From the NCBI GenBank assembly GCA_948144175.1, contig CANXME010001985.1, positions 434,001 to 498,000 on the forward strand: 64,000 nt of DNA, written 5' to 3'. This DNA comes from Closterium sp. NIES-65 (taxonomy: Eukaryota; Streptophyta; Zygnematophyceae; Desmidiales; Closteriaceae). Positions 54,050 through 64,000 of this stretch are shown here, piece after piece (position 1 is the first letter of the stretch; every line of letters starts with the position of its first letter). The notes under the pieces were generated by a model, which was given only the letters and a program-made list of their open reading frames with translations, had not been told where the DNA came from and made no database searches. Made by a program: the position numbers and the translations under genes.

Positions 54050-56943
54050 AGGTGGTCGGCGTCCGTCCTGACACCGGCCCGTGCTCGGACTTCCACACCT
54101 CCAGCGACATATCTTCGTAGAACACCACGTCCGACGTGGTGACCACCCGGTTGGCGTTGATGTCGAGGAGCTCCCAGCCCTTGCTCTCCCCCGACACGCC
54201 AAGGTGAAGGCCCCACTTGGCCTTCGGCTTAAGCTTCCCACCACGCTGTTGCTCGGGGACAAGGAACTGCGCCATGCAGCCCCACACCCTCGCCATTGAC
54301 AAGTCAGGCTTCTTGCCGACCACTAGCTGGTACGGCGTCGTCCCCGGCGGCAGCGTCGACCGCTCAAGGCAGTTGTGGACCCAGACGGCCTGCCGCAGAG
54401 CGAGGTGCCACCAGTGGTGTTGCACGCCCATGTGTAGTAACATCGTCCGCACCGACTCCACCACCGTCCTCATCTCCCACTCCGCCATGCCGTTCTGCTG
54501 CGGGGTGTACAAGCAGGTAAGGTCGTGGACGATCCCCTGTCCGTCCACGAAGTTGGTGAACTTCTTCCCGAGGAACTCCCCTCCTCGGTCCGAGCGCAGG
54601 ATCAGCACCGACTTCTTCGTCTACCTCTCCACCAACACCAGCCACTTCTGGAACTCCAGCAGCATGTCCGAATTCTTGGCGACCGTTCTCACCCACACGA
54701 AGCGGGTCTTGCGGTCCTTCAGTTGCAGGAAGTACAGCCTGCCGTCCTTGGCAGCCACACGGAACGGCCCGCACAAGTCGATGTGCACGACGGCCAGTAC
54801 GTCGTCGGCGTCGGAGCCTTGGTCGGGGAAGGTGTGCCGCGCCAGCTTCCCGCCGACGCACGAGATACACGGTGAGTCGGCGCCCGTCGCCGACTTGAGG
54901 TCCAGCCCTATGGCGACCTCGTTCTTTGCCGAGCTCCTGATGGTGTCCATGCCGACGTGCACAAGTCTCGCATGCATCCGTTCCGGCGTCGACTTCGTCT
55001 TCGAGACGATCGCCCGCACGGCCACAACCTCCGGCGTGGGCGACATCGACCTCGTGGGGCAGGGACGCATATCGGTGCAGAGGACCTGCCCGCAGTACGT
55101 CGCCCGGCCAAGCACCTCACCAGCCGTTGAGACGAGCAGCATTCTGTCTCCGTCCTCTTGCAGCTTCACGCTGTGCTCCTTCAACTGGCCAGACGACCGC
55201 AGGTTGGCTCGCACACCCGGGACGTACAACACGTCGAGGATGAGCACATGCTTTCCGGCCTTTCCTTGCAGAGCGACGGTGCCGCGGCCCTGGACGTCCT
55301 GCAGCGCCCCATTAAAGCCCCACACGTGCTTGATGGAGCCGTTCGACTGCATGTCGACGAAGACTTCCTTCGTCCCCATCAGGTGATCGGAGCAGCCGCT
55401 GTCCAGCAGGACCACCGCCGGGTTCGCCTGCACAGCTGCCACCACTCCGTCCTCTGGCGCTAGTGAGACGGTTGGCTCCACGACGCCGACCAGCAAGCAC
55501 GACACCGTCTTGTTGTCCCGCCCCTTGCCGCCTGCAGAGGAGTCGACGTCCCTCGCCGAGGTCGACGTCGTTGACTGCTTGTCCTTGCGCGGCTTGTTTC
55601 CTCCTCGACGAGGACGACGACTGCCAGACCTCCCGCGGCCTCCCTTGGCATCATCGTCGTCGGAGTCACTACGGTCAGGGCACTCGAAGGAGAGGTGGTC
55701 GGGGTCGCCGCACAACCAGCACTCCCGACGTTGACCTCCTCCTCCTCGACCGCTGTCCTTAGTTGACTTCTTCTTGTCAACCTCCTTGGTCGGCTTCCAG
55801 CCACTGCTGCCACCGCCGCCAGACTGTCCGCACTGCCCCAGTCGGCCTTCTTGCTTTGCCGGGGCGACGAAGTTTGCCTGCGCCAAGAGCTCCTGGGACC
55901 GCTCTACCTCATGCATTGCCTCGTCCTACATGATGTACGAGGTCAAGTTGTCCTCATTCAGCGTCGTCCTCGTGCTCAGCGCCATTGACAGCCGCTTCAG
56001 GAGGTTGTAGCTGCTCGAGAGTCCCTGCATGACGTGGGTGACGTACGACGCCGTCGATTACTGCGCGCCGGCCATTCTGATGGTGGCGAGAATTCGCCGG
56101 GCCCGGTTGCAGTAGTCGGTCGCCGTCTCCTCGTCACCCATACGCAGGTGCGTCAGCTGTCCCTCCAGCTGGGCGATGAACAAGTCGTCGGTGACTTGGT
56201 AGGCCGACTTGATGAAGTGCCACGCCTGGTGGCCGGCGTCGAGGTACTCTTGGCACCACTTCAAGGCGATCTGCACGCCCGGTGAGCAGCACCGCGAGAT
56301 GACCGTGAAGGTCAACAGCTGCACAGCGCGAAACTCCGCACGCAGGTCAGGGTGGTGCTCCCCGGGCGTCGCCACGGTCCCTCGGGCGAAGCCGATCAGC
56401 CCGGCCATCTCAAGCTGAGGCTCGATGGCCTCTTTCCAGATGAGAATTTCTGGTCGACCAACGAGCGGCGGGGTGACCAAGATCCTGTCCGGCGTAAACT
56501 TGAAGTAGCCGTAGCTTGGTGCTATCCCACCCGACGTCACCTAAGTCGCCGACGTCGGCGACAACCTGCTTCGTCGACCTCCGACGTCACCCTGCGAGGA
56601 GCCTGCAGCCGTCGACGACTGCTTCCCTCGCGCCTGAACGCCACCGACTTCATCGGCGTAAATCACATGACGCTGCCTCGACGTGCCTCCCGCACTGCTG
56701 CCGACTTGGCCACCTCCGGCGTTGACGCCCACGTCGAGGAGAAGTTGGTCGAGAAGAGGGATGCTCCGCTGCCCACACAGAGCGGAGTCCAGCCTCGATG
56801 ACCGCCCAGGGAATCGTCCCATACTCCTGGGCCTCATGGCGTCTCCTCGCATCCTCCAGCCGTCCCTCGAGAGTGTCCATCACCTCTGTGTCACCTACGC
56901 GCACGCTAGGAACTGTACGGCTGCCGGCCTACGAGCAACTTAG

Positions 56944-57190
56944 TGTCACAATAGATTTATATCTATTTAGTATACTCTGCCTGTAGTGTGGCTGTTGTGT
57001 AATTCCCTTGTGTGGTGGTGAACCTCTTTCACCTTTGTTAGGTTGCTATATGTACTGGTGTGCTATAGTGAACCTCCAACCATTCTCTCTCTCGCTTGGC
57101 ACAAACTCTCTCGACTCCCGCTTGGCCTAGGCTACTAAGCCTAGGCCTACTAGCTACACCCGTCGCCTAGATTGCGTTCGTTTGTTGACA
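56944..57190 (+). repeat. 5' LTR of element H
   Basis: 247 bp, TGTCACAATAG...TTTGTTGACA. Confidence 0.92.
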
Positions 57191-58429
57191 TGGTATAGAG
57201 CTAGGTCCGATTTAGGACCGTTCGTTTCACATGGGCCCACCACTAGCCCTCGTCGTGGCGCATCCCGTCGCGCAGCCCGTAGGGCGCATCGTGAGCGCCA
57301 CGACGATAAGCTCGTCGCGCTGCCCTGGTGCAACTCGTCGCCCCGCGCTACCCGCTGCTGCAGCCCGTCGCCCATCCCATTGCGCTACCGCCCGTCACGT
57401 CACGTCCCGTCACCTGCCTCGTCGATTGACACCCGCCCCTATCTCGCTGCAGCCCGTCGCCCGTCCCGTCGCACTACCGCCCGTCGCCAGATCCCCGCCA
57501 CCCGTACGCACTCCGCTGCCCGCGCCAGGTCCCCGCCTGCCCTCCCGTCGACTTCGCAACTGCTGTGAAGGGGGTGGCGGGAGTGGCGAGAGAGCTAGGA
57601 GTGGCGGGAGAAGCTGTTGCTACGCCATTGCATGCGCTAGTTCGTCCGCGACCCGCACCCCGCACCCCGCCTGTCGCCCGTACACCACCCGCACCCCGCA
57701 CCCCGCCCGCCCCTCGTGCGCCATCCGCACCCCGCACCCCGCCCGTCGCCCGTACGCCATCCGCACCACGCACGACGTCCGTGCCCCCGTCCGCGAGACC
57801 CGTTCGAACCCTGTACCTGCACCCAGACGGCCGTTCTGCCCCAGATCCCGCCCCCCCCCCCACCGACAACTGCCACCCCACCTCCATATCCAGCTCCGTA
57901 TCCAACGGGAAGGGGAGGAGGTGTGGTGTTGGCCCAAAGGGGACGGCTGGGGGAGGGGGAGTGGCGGGGTTGGCGGCTCATGTAAGGGGAAGGTTGAGGG
58001 GGTGGGTGATCCATCTGCAGCTACTGCCGCCACACCTCCCCCTCTCTCTCTCTCCGCCGCTACTGCTGCTGTGGGGGGGAGGTTCAAGGGGTATGGGTGG
58101 TGAAATTTCAACTGCAGCATCATCCGCCTTCTCCTCCTCTCATCCCTTGCTGCCTGTGCCTTACTGTCCACCCGTGCTTTCGCCCGTGTCTCCCGTACTG
58201 TCGCCCGTGTTCCCCGTACTTGCCCCGTGTCCGTGCCCATGTCCGTGCAGTCCGCTCGTGTTCCACGTGCCCGTGCTGTCCGTACCCGGTTGTGCCCCAC
58301 CAGTCTCACCCGTGCTGTCCGTACCCGGTTGTGCCCCGCTAGTCTCACCCGTGCCATCCGTACCCGGTGCCCCCCGTGTTCCCGTGCTGCCCCCCGTGTT
58401 CCCGTGCTGTCCCGATCTCCCCGTGCTGC

Positions 58430-58850
58430 CCCGTTCTGCCTGTGTTGTGCCCGTTCCCGTGCCGTGTTGCCCCGTTCAGCCCTTGTCCTGCCCCGTTCTT
58501 CCTGTGCAGCCCCGTTGTCCCCGTATTGCCCCGTTCTGCCCGTGTTGCCCCGTTCAGCCCGTGTACTGCCCCGTTCAGCCCGTGTTCTGCCCTGTTCTGC
58601 CCGTGTTGCCCCGTTCAGCCCGTGTCCTGCCCCGTTCAGCCCGTGTTCTGCCCTGTTCTGCCCGTGTTGCCCCGTTCAGCCCGTGTCCTGCCCCGTTCAG
58701 CCCGTGTTCTGCCCTGTTCTGCCCGTGTTGCCCCGTTCAGCCCATGTCCTGCCCCGTTCTGCCCGTGTTGCCTCGTTCAGCCCGTGTCCTGCCCCGTTCT
58801 GCCCGTGTTGCCCTGTTCTGCCCGTGCTGCCCCGTTCTGCCCGTTTGTGC
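58430..58850. repeat. Minisatellite inside element H
   Basis: Tandem units of about 21-24 bp made from CCCCGTTCAGCCCGTG and TTCTGCCCGTGTTGCC, arranged in a higher-order unit of about 70 bp repeated at least three times (58550-58760). Open frames here reflect composition. Confidence 0.85.
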
Positions 58851-59227
58851 CCTTCCCGTACTGTCCGTACCCATTGGTTCCCCACCCGTGCTGTCAGTTC
58901 TAGCTCGTGCCCCACCCGGTCTGTGCTGCCCGGTCTCGTGCTGCGCGCCACCCCCGTGCGGCCCGTCCCGTACAACACCTAGTTGCTACCCGAACCCGCT
59001 ACCCGTACCCGTGCTCCTCACACACCGTGCACCAGTTGCGGGGCGTTCAACCGCAGCCGGGCACCTGTTCCACCACGGTGGTTCAGATGCTGCTTGGTGG
59101 TTGCTGCTTGCCAACTTCAGAGGGGGCCCCTTGCTGGTGTTCCCACGCCCTGTAATGGGGTTTTACAGGTGTACCACTTCAAGGGGGGCTCTGCGCATGG
59201 TTATGCACTTCAGGGAGATAGGGGGTG

Positions 59228-59500
59228 TGTCACAATAGATTTATATCTATTTAGTATACTCTGCCTGTAGTGTAGCTGTTGTGTAATTCCCTTGTGTGGT
59301 GGTGCACCTCTTTCACCTTTGTTAGGTTGCTATATGTACTCGTGTGCTATAGTGAACCTCCAACCATTCTCTCTCTCACTTGGCACAAACTCTCTCGACT
59401 CCCGCTTGGCCTAGGCTACTAAGCCTAGGCCTACTAGCTACACCCGTCGCCTAGATTACGTTCGTTTGTTGACACCCTAGATTACGCTCGTTTGTTGACA
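59228..59500 (+). repeat. 3' LTR of element H with doubled end
   Basis: 273 bp; matches the 5' LTR to 59474, then repeats its terminal 26 bp (CCTAGATTACGCTCGTTTG and TTGACA) before the target duplication. Confidence 0.9.
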
Positions 59501-59570
59501 CTTAGGTAAGTGACTAGTACGTCGACCTGACTGAAAGGTAAGTCGTGTGTCGTCCACACTCACCGCACCA

Positions 59571-60730
59571 TGAGGAGATAACTACTACGATGGGAGCTAG
59601 ACTATGGGCTAGGCACGGGTGCTCGTGTGATCTCTGCGTTCGTTGGTCCTTAGTCGTTTTCCTAGTGCACACACTTCTTGCTAGTTCACGGGGCAAGTTG
59701 GCAAGAGTTTCACTAGAGAAAGTTGACAAGAATGGTACAACGAAGTTGGCATGGCAAGAATACATCAGAGCTAGCATTCGGGTCGGTCGACTGCCAGCGC
59801 AGCATGGTCGACCGCGTTCCAGCACGACTTGGTCGACCGCGCTCCAGCAGTGCAAAATCGACGGCGTGCCAACGTCGCAGGTTGACGGCGTGCCGTGCGC
59901 TGCTCACAAAGAACAGCAGCGCACCCGCTTCGCAGGTGCTCGCAGATGATTGGTGGGCTGAGCCTCGTCACCTGCACAACGCACACACCAAGTCAGCCTG
60001 GCGTTGATGACAACTTCTGATCAGCCACGTCGACCTCGGGATACCACCACCGAGGTCGGGCTCACCAACTTCGCCTGGGCGACCATCGCACTCCTCCGCA
60101 GAACCTCGTCACCCAGGTAACCTGGTCGACCAGGCAACCACGTCGACCAGCTGCTCCCGTACGTGCCCGTCGACCTCCCAAGTCGACGGCCACCTCCAAG
60201 TCGACCTCACCTTGTCGACCACGCCCCTGGTCGACCAACTCCAGGTCGACGTCACTTCTGGTCGACCAGCTCCACGTCGACCAGCAGTCCTAGTCGACCA
60301 GCTTCAGTTGTCGGCCGACCACCCAAGTCGGCTACCCGAAGTCGGCGTCACGAAGTTGACGCCCAACCGCTCGGCGTCCTGAGTCGAGGTCGACGTCTTC
60401 CCCTCCTTCGTCGACCACCAGGTCAGGTCGACCAGCAGGCCTGGTCGACCAACCACCAGGTCGACCAGCAGTCCGTCAGCCGACCACCGAAGTCGGCTTC
60501 CCCAAGTTGACGTCACCAAGTTGACGTCCTCCGCATGTCGACTTCCCAAGTCGACCTCCCTGAAGTCGGTGCCACCCTGAAGTCGGCACCCGTACAGTGG
60601 TCTCTGTGCAGGTTAACCTCATCGCCAACCAGCTCGCCCACTGTTGCAAGTCGGCTGCTCCCCTCACACCCGACCACGAAGTCGGCTCCGCCCAAGCGAG
60701 GACGGAGCAAACACACAACTCCCGTTGACA
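59571..60730 (-). repeat. 5' LTR of Copia D'
   Basis: About 1,160 bp; on the minus strand TGTCAACGGGAG...TATCTCCTCA, aligned end to end with the solo LTR at 36004-37109, and full of GTCGAC-centred repeats. Confidence 0.85.
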
Positions 60731-61650
60731 GCCTTCTCGGCCCTCAAAAATATTTTGTGCTCACCGCCCGTGCTTCACATCACCGATCCGCACCGTCCGT
60801 TCGAACTCGTCACCGACGCTAGCGACATCGTTGTGGGAGCAGTACTATTGCAGGACTTCGGGAACGGCCTTTAGCCAATCGCGTACGAGTCTCGCAAGCT
60901 TCACCTGCCCGAACGCAACTACCCGATACACGACCGCGAGATGTTGGCGATCGTGCCGCATTCAAAGTGTGGCGATGTTACCTCACGGGAGCAGATGTGA
61001 CAGTACGGACAGACCACCGATTACTACCGTACCTTCGCGCCCAACCCAATCTCAACCCACGACAAATCCGCTGGATGGAATATCTGGAGTCCAGCTTCTA
61101 CTACACGGTCACATACAGAAAAGGCGCATCCAACATCGCCGACGTACTCATACACCCCACCGCCCAACTCCACGCCATCCTACTCGCCCAAACCAACCCA
61201 CTGTTAACATGCCTATTCACCCACGGATACAGTACCGACCCATTCTTCACGACCAAAAATTCACAGCAACTGGCAGAGGCCAGAGGAGTCTATTACGTAA
61301 AAACAGACTCCAACCGCATCTGGGTACCCGCGTACTCACTACTGAGGGAACTGTTACTGCAGGAGGCGCACGACGGGATTACCTCAGGACATTTCGGGGT
61401 AGAAAAACCGCAACAGCAGCTGCAGCGGTATTACTACTGGCCGGAGATGTTGACCGACGTACAGCACCACGAGGGCTCGTGTCCTACGTGTTAGGTGATG
61501 AAGAGCTCACGAAAAAGAAAGGCGGGTTAGTTGCAGCCGATCCCACCGCCTGAGCGCGCCTAGCAGCAGGTTACCATGGATTTCGTCACGGGGTTACCTT
61601 CGAACCCTGGGGATAACGACGCAGTTATGGTCGTCGTTGACAGGTTTGCT
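60731..61650 (+). mobile_element. Gypsy chromovirus fragment I (RT end to integrase start)
   Basis: Plus-strand gypsy pol of the same family as copy B: FELVTDASDIVVGAVLLQDF (RNase H), TVTYRKGASNIADVL, and the integrase finger (GHFGVEKPQQQLQRYYYWP) up to MDFVTGLP and VVVDRF. The left part of RT lies elsewhere because Copia D' borders it; the right end meets fragment J. Broken, about two breaks. Confidence 0.85.
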
Positions 61651-64000
61651 CATTAGTTGTAATCACTTCCGCGATATTGCATTCTGCGCACTCTTCTCTC
61701 ATACAACTCATAACACCTGGTATCAGAGCTACTTTCCTAGGTTACCCTCCACTTTCCGGGGTAGTTTTAGTACGGGGGTGCGATAGGTTTGGTGGGCTGC
61801 AAAGCGGTCGGCTGAGAGATAGATACGATTATATCGCTCCGACTAATAGCATTTGCGCCTTCATCAAAACCAGAAAAATCGTTGTTAACCCCCTGCCCGT
61901 TAGACGAAGCCTGCGACACATGGACCAGGCGGAGTTAAACGAGCTCATGCAACAGTTTCGGGCGCTGCAGGCCAACATGCAGACTATGTCTGGCGAGTTG
62001 GAGCGCCTGAGGGAGGAAAACGCCGAGCTACGCTAGACGCGAGGTGAAGCGCGTCAGGAGTCGCCCGTCGTGGATGAAGCAGGAAGCAGTTTCGTGCCTA
62101 ACGACGAGGTCCTCAGCAAGCTATAGAACTCGCTGGACGCTGAAGACGAGCGGACAGCACGAACGCAACGAGCACAAGGGACGCAGGAACAACAATCACA
62201 GCCGCGGTAACAGTCGCAGACGACGCCACGACAGGCAACAGCGACGACCCCGGTGATGGCTTCAATGGCGCCCCCGATGCATGCAGCAGCTACAGTCTCA
62301 ACAACTGTCAAAATAAAACCGACGAACCCGCCCCCGTTTAACCCCAGCGACAAAACCGTCACTGTGTCAGCTTGGTTGTTCGGTGTAGAGGTGTTTTTCA
62401 ATGCTGCGCAAATTGCTGACGATGCTACCCGCATTAATTTTGCAGTGTCACTATTGCGAGGACCGGCGTTGGAATGGTGGAAGCGGACTCTTCAACCAGA
62501 GGGGGCTTCGGCAGGGATATCACGTGCGAACGACGGGACCTGGGCAGCTGTCACGCAACAGGCAACTTCAATCTTCGGAGTGGCCACGATACGCACATGG
62601 ACGGAGTGGGGCGCCGCGCTGCGAAGCAGATTCGAGCATGTATCCGCCTCGGATTCTGCTCGCATGAAGTTGCGTACCTGGAAGCAGGTGGCGTCGGTCC
62701 AAGATTACACGGCGACATTCTGCAATTTGGCTGACCAAGTGGACGACATGAGCGACGCGGAACGACTCGACCGATACGTCGCAGGCCTCAAGTACGAAGT
62801 ACAGTACGAGGTGCGACGGGCGAGGCCACGCGTATTTATTGAAGCCGTCCAGGTGGCCGAATCGACGGATGCGCTGATGCAATGGGCGAGAATGAGTTCC
62901 CGGGAGGGCACTCAATTTCGTGGACCGCCGCGCCAGCCCACAATCAACGGGGTGGATGCACCGAGGCGGGGAAACAACAACTGCTTCACCTGCAACCAGC
63001 CGGGCCACTGGAAGAAGGACTGCCCGAAGCTGAAACAGGGAAACAGGAACGACGGAGAGGGGTCGGGAAAAGAGACGAGTCAGTAGCATTCGGGCCACCT
63101 ACTGACGAGACCCCGTCGCCCGGCAATCAACATCCACACCGAGTAGTGGTACCGATACGGGCTATCGACCGCAACCGGACGAATAAGGTGGATGAACACG
63201 TGGATCACCCTGTGCTGGTCGTGGGGAGGGCTAACGGGCATAAAATAAAATTATTCGTCGACGGTGAGGCGAGCCACAGTCTCGTCAACCTGGCGACGGC
63301 CAAAAAATTGGAGTCAAGCTGGACAGGTGTCTACCGGAGATTGGTGCGCGATTGGTGGACGGAACACCGCTGGCGATCAAGGACGAGGTCCGACAAATTC
63401 GGATGAAGTGTGGCGACGATTTCGGGTTCTCCATACGAATGCTGGCGACAACACTGGACGGTTGCGATGTGCTGCTCGGAAGGGATTGGCTGCAGCGTTT
63501 CAATCCGACCATCGACTGGACGACGGGAGCGATCACGGTGTTGTGCAACAAGGGGCGCGTGACACTTCCGAAATGGGCGGAGCCGGAGCCGACGACAACA
63601 CGTGTCAACGCGATAACGCTGAAGAGGGCGATAAAACGGGGAGCGCAAGGCTACGCCGTACAGCTGTACGAGGTGGTGGCTTCCGAAAAAATCGCCGACA
63701 TCGACACGCTCTGCGCTGCTGTACCCGACGACGTGGCGAGCATAATTCGGAGGTACCCCGAAATATTCGCGGATGACCTACCTGATGGGCTGCCACCTCA
63801 GCGTCCGGAAGACCACAGGATTGAGCTGGAACCAGGCGCGAAACCAACCGTTCGGTCCCAATGGCGGCTCAGCCAACCGGAGCTCGACGAATTGCAGAAA
63901 CAGCTGGATTATCTGCTTTCTAAGGGTTTTATCCGGCCGAGCACGTCGCCGTACGCCGCCCCGATACTATTTACACCGAAGAAGGACGGAGGCCTGCGCA
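61651..64000 (+). mobile_element. Gypsy chromovirus copy J, continues past right edge
   Basis: Begins with only the last ~65 bp of a gypsy LTR (ending ACTCATAACA at 61715), then the exact iMet primer site TGGTATCAGAGC at 61718. Gag (~61919-63086) has the coiled-coil start (EELERLREENAEL-like), core WLFGVEVFFNAAQ and RTWTEWGAALRSRFE, and knuckle CFTCNQPGHWKKDC. Protease (FVDGEASHS, LLGRDWL; ~63260-63500) and the start of RT (STSPYAAPILFTPKKDGGLR) run to the window end. Related to copy B but clearly diverged. Broken, about three breaks. Confidence 0.87.

Larger units (their letters stand above)
56944..59500 (+). mobile_element. Non-coding LTR element H (2.56 kb)
   Basis: LTRs 56944-57190 (247 bp) and 59228-59500 (273 bp), perfect target duplication CTTAG (56939-56943, 59501-59505), inserted in the leader of Copia D'. 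The primer site is TGGTATAGAGCTAGG right after the 5' LTR, and a purine tract AGGGAGATAGGGGGTG precedes the 3' LTR. The 3' LTR is longer because its last 26 bp are doubled. The interior is GC-rich with repeats and no gag or pol domains. LTRs otherwise differ at about five positions (~2%). It looks whole as a non-autonomous element. Confidence 0.92.
54050..60730 (-). mobile_element. Copia family 2 element (copy D'), partial, with element H inside
   Basis: Minus-strand family 2 element. 5' LTR 59571-60730, primer site TGGTGCGGTGAGTGTGGAC, a short leader, gag (~56060-56900, GYFKFTPDRILVTP and DYCNRARRIL), knuckle CWLCGDPDHLSFEC (~55730), protease DSGCSDHLMGTKEVF (~55390), integrase (~54050-54900; RSDRGGEFLGKK, TPQQNGMAEWE). 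At its left it meets the Copia D-type LTR at 54049, so RT, RNase H and the 3' LTR are not seen in this orientation. Element H sits in the leader. Broken, about five breaks. To the right it abuts gypsy RT sequence. Confidence 0.85.

Noticed and set aside
57565-59238. A 557-residue Pro/Val/Cys-rich open frame inside element H.
   Set aside because: The tandem GC-rich repeats leave several frames open at once, with repeat-derived peptides in each. No domain is seen.

Overview
The window is from a repeat-rich, fairly GC-rich eukaryotic genome. The one clear host enzyme gene is a plant-type GT90/DUF821 O-glycosyltransferase with GT-AG introns. The LTR elements mostly carry the initiator tRNA-Met primer site typical of plant elements. 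I infer a green-lineage host, most likely a streptophyte alga or similar lineage; the species cannot be fixed from this sequence.

Layout. 1-6,157: Copia family 1 on the minus strand, running off the left edge, next to a possible older LTR. 6,231-7,690: a 1.46-kb non-coding LTR element. 7,691-17,448: the only host gene island. It holds a small cysteine-free thioredoxin-fold gene (+), tail-to-tail with an eight-exon GT90 gene (-) whose introns are filled with partial copies of its own exon ends. 17,449-31,675: a Ty3/gypsy chromovirus with perfect target duplications, carrying two younger insertions: a non-coding LTR element with identical LTRs and a nearly whole Copia family 1 element. 32,169-47,644: a Copia family 2 element (D) with GTCGAC-rich LTRs, itself hit by a 377-bp mini-LTR element, a solo LTR and a 6.5-kb third Copia family. 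47,645-60,730: pieces of an opposite-strand family 2 element (D'), a partial family 1 element, a second copy of the D tail, and a 2.6-kb non-coding LTR element. 60,731-64,000: two fragments of the same chromovirus family.

How it fits together. About 85% of the window is LTR-retrotransposon sequence in several nesting layers, and target duplications plus LTR divergence give a relative order. Non-coding elements share their LTR core, primer-site region and 3' end with Copia family 1, so they probably borrow its enzymes. The most unusual items are (i) the 377-bp element, whose LTR/primer-site junction forms a tRNA-like Pol III promoter, (ii) the GT90 gene with serially duplicated exon/intron boundaries, and (iii) a duplicated 1.8-kb block on both sides of the partial Copia, which is either a real rearrangement or an assembly/haplotype join. 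Domain-block coordinates inside old elements are rounded.
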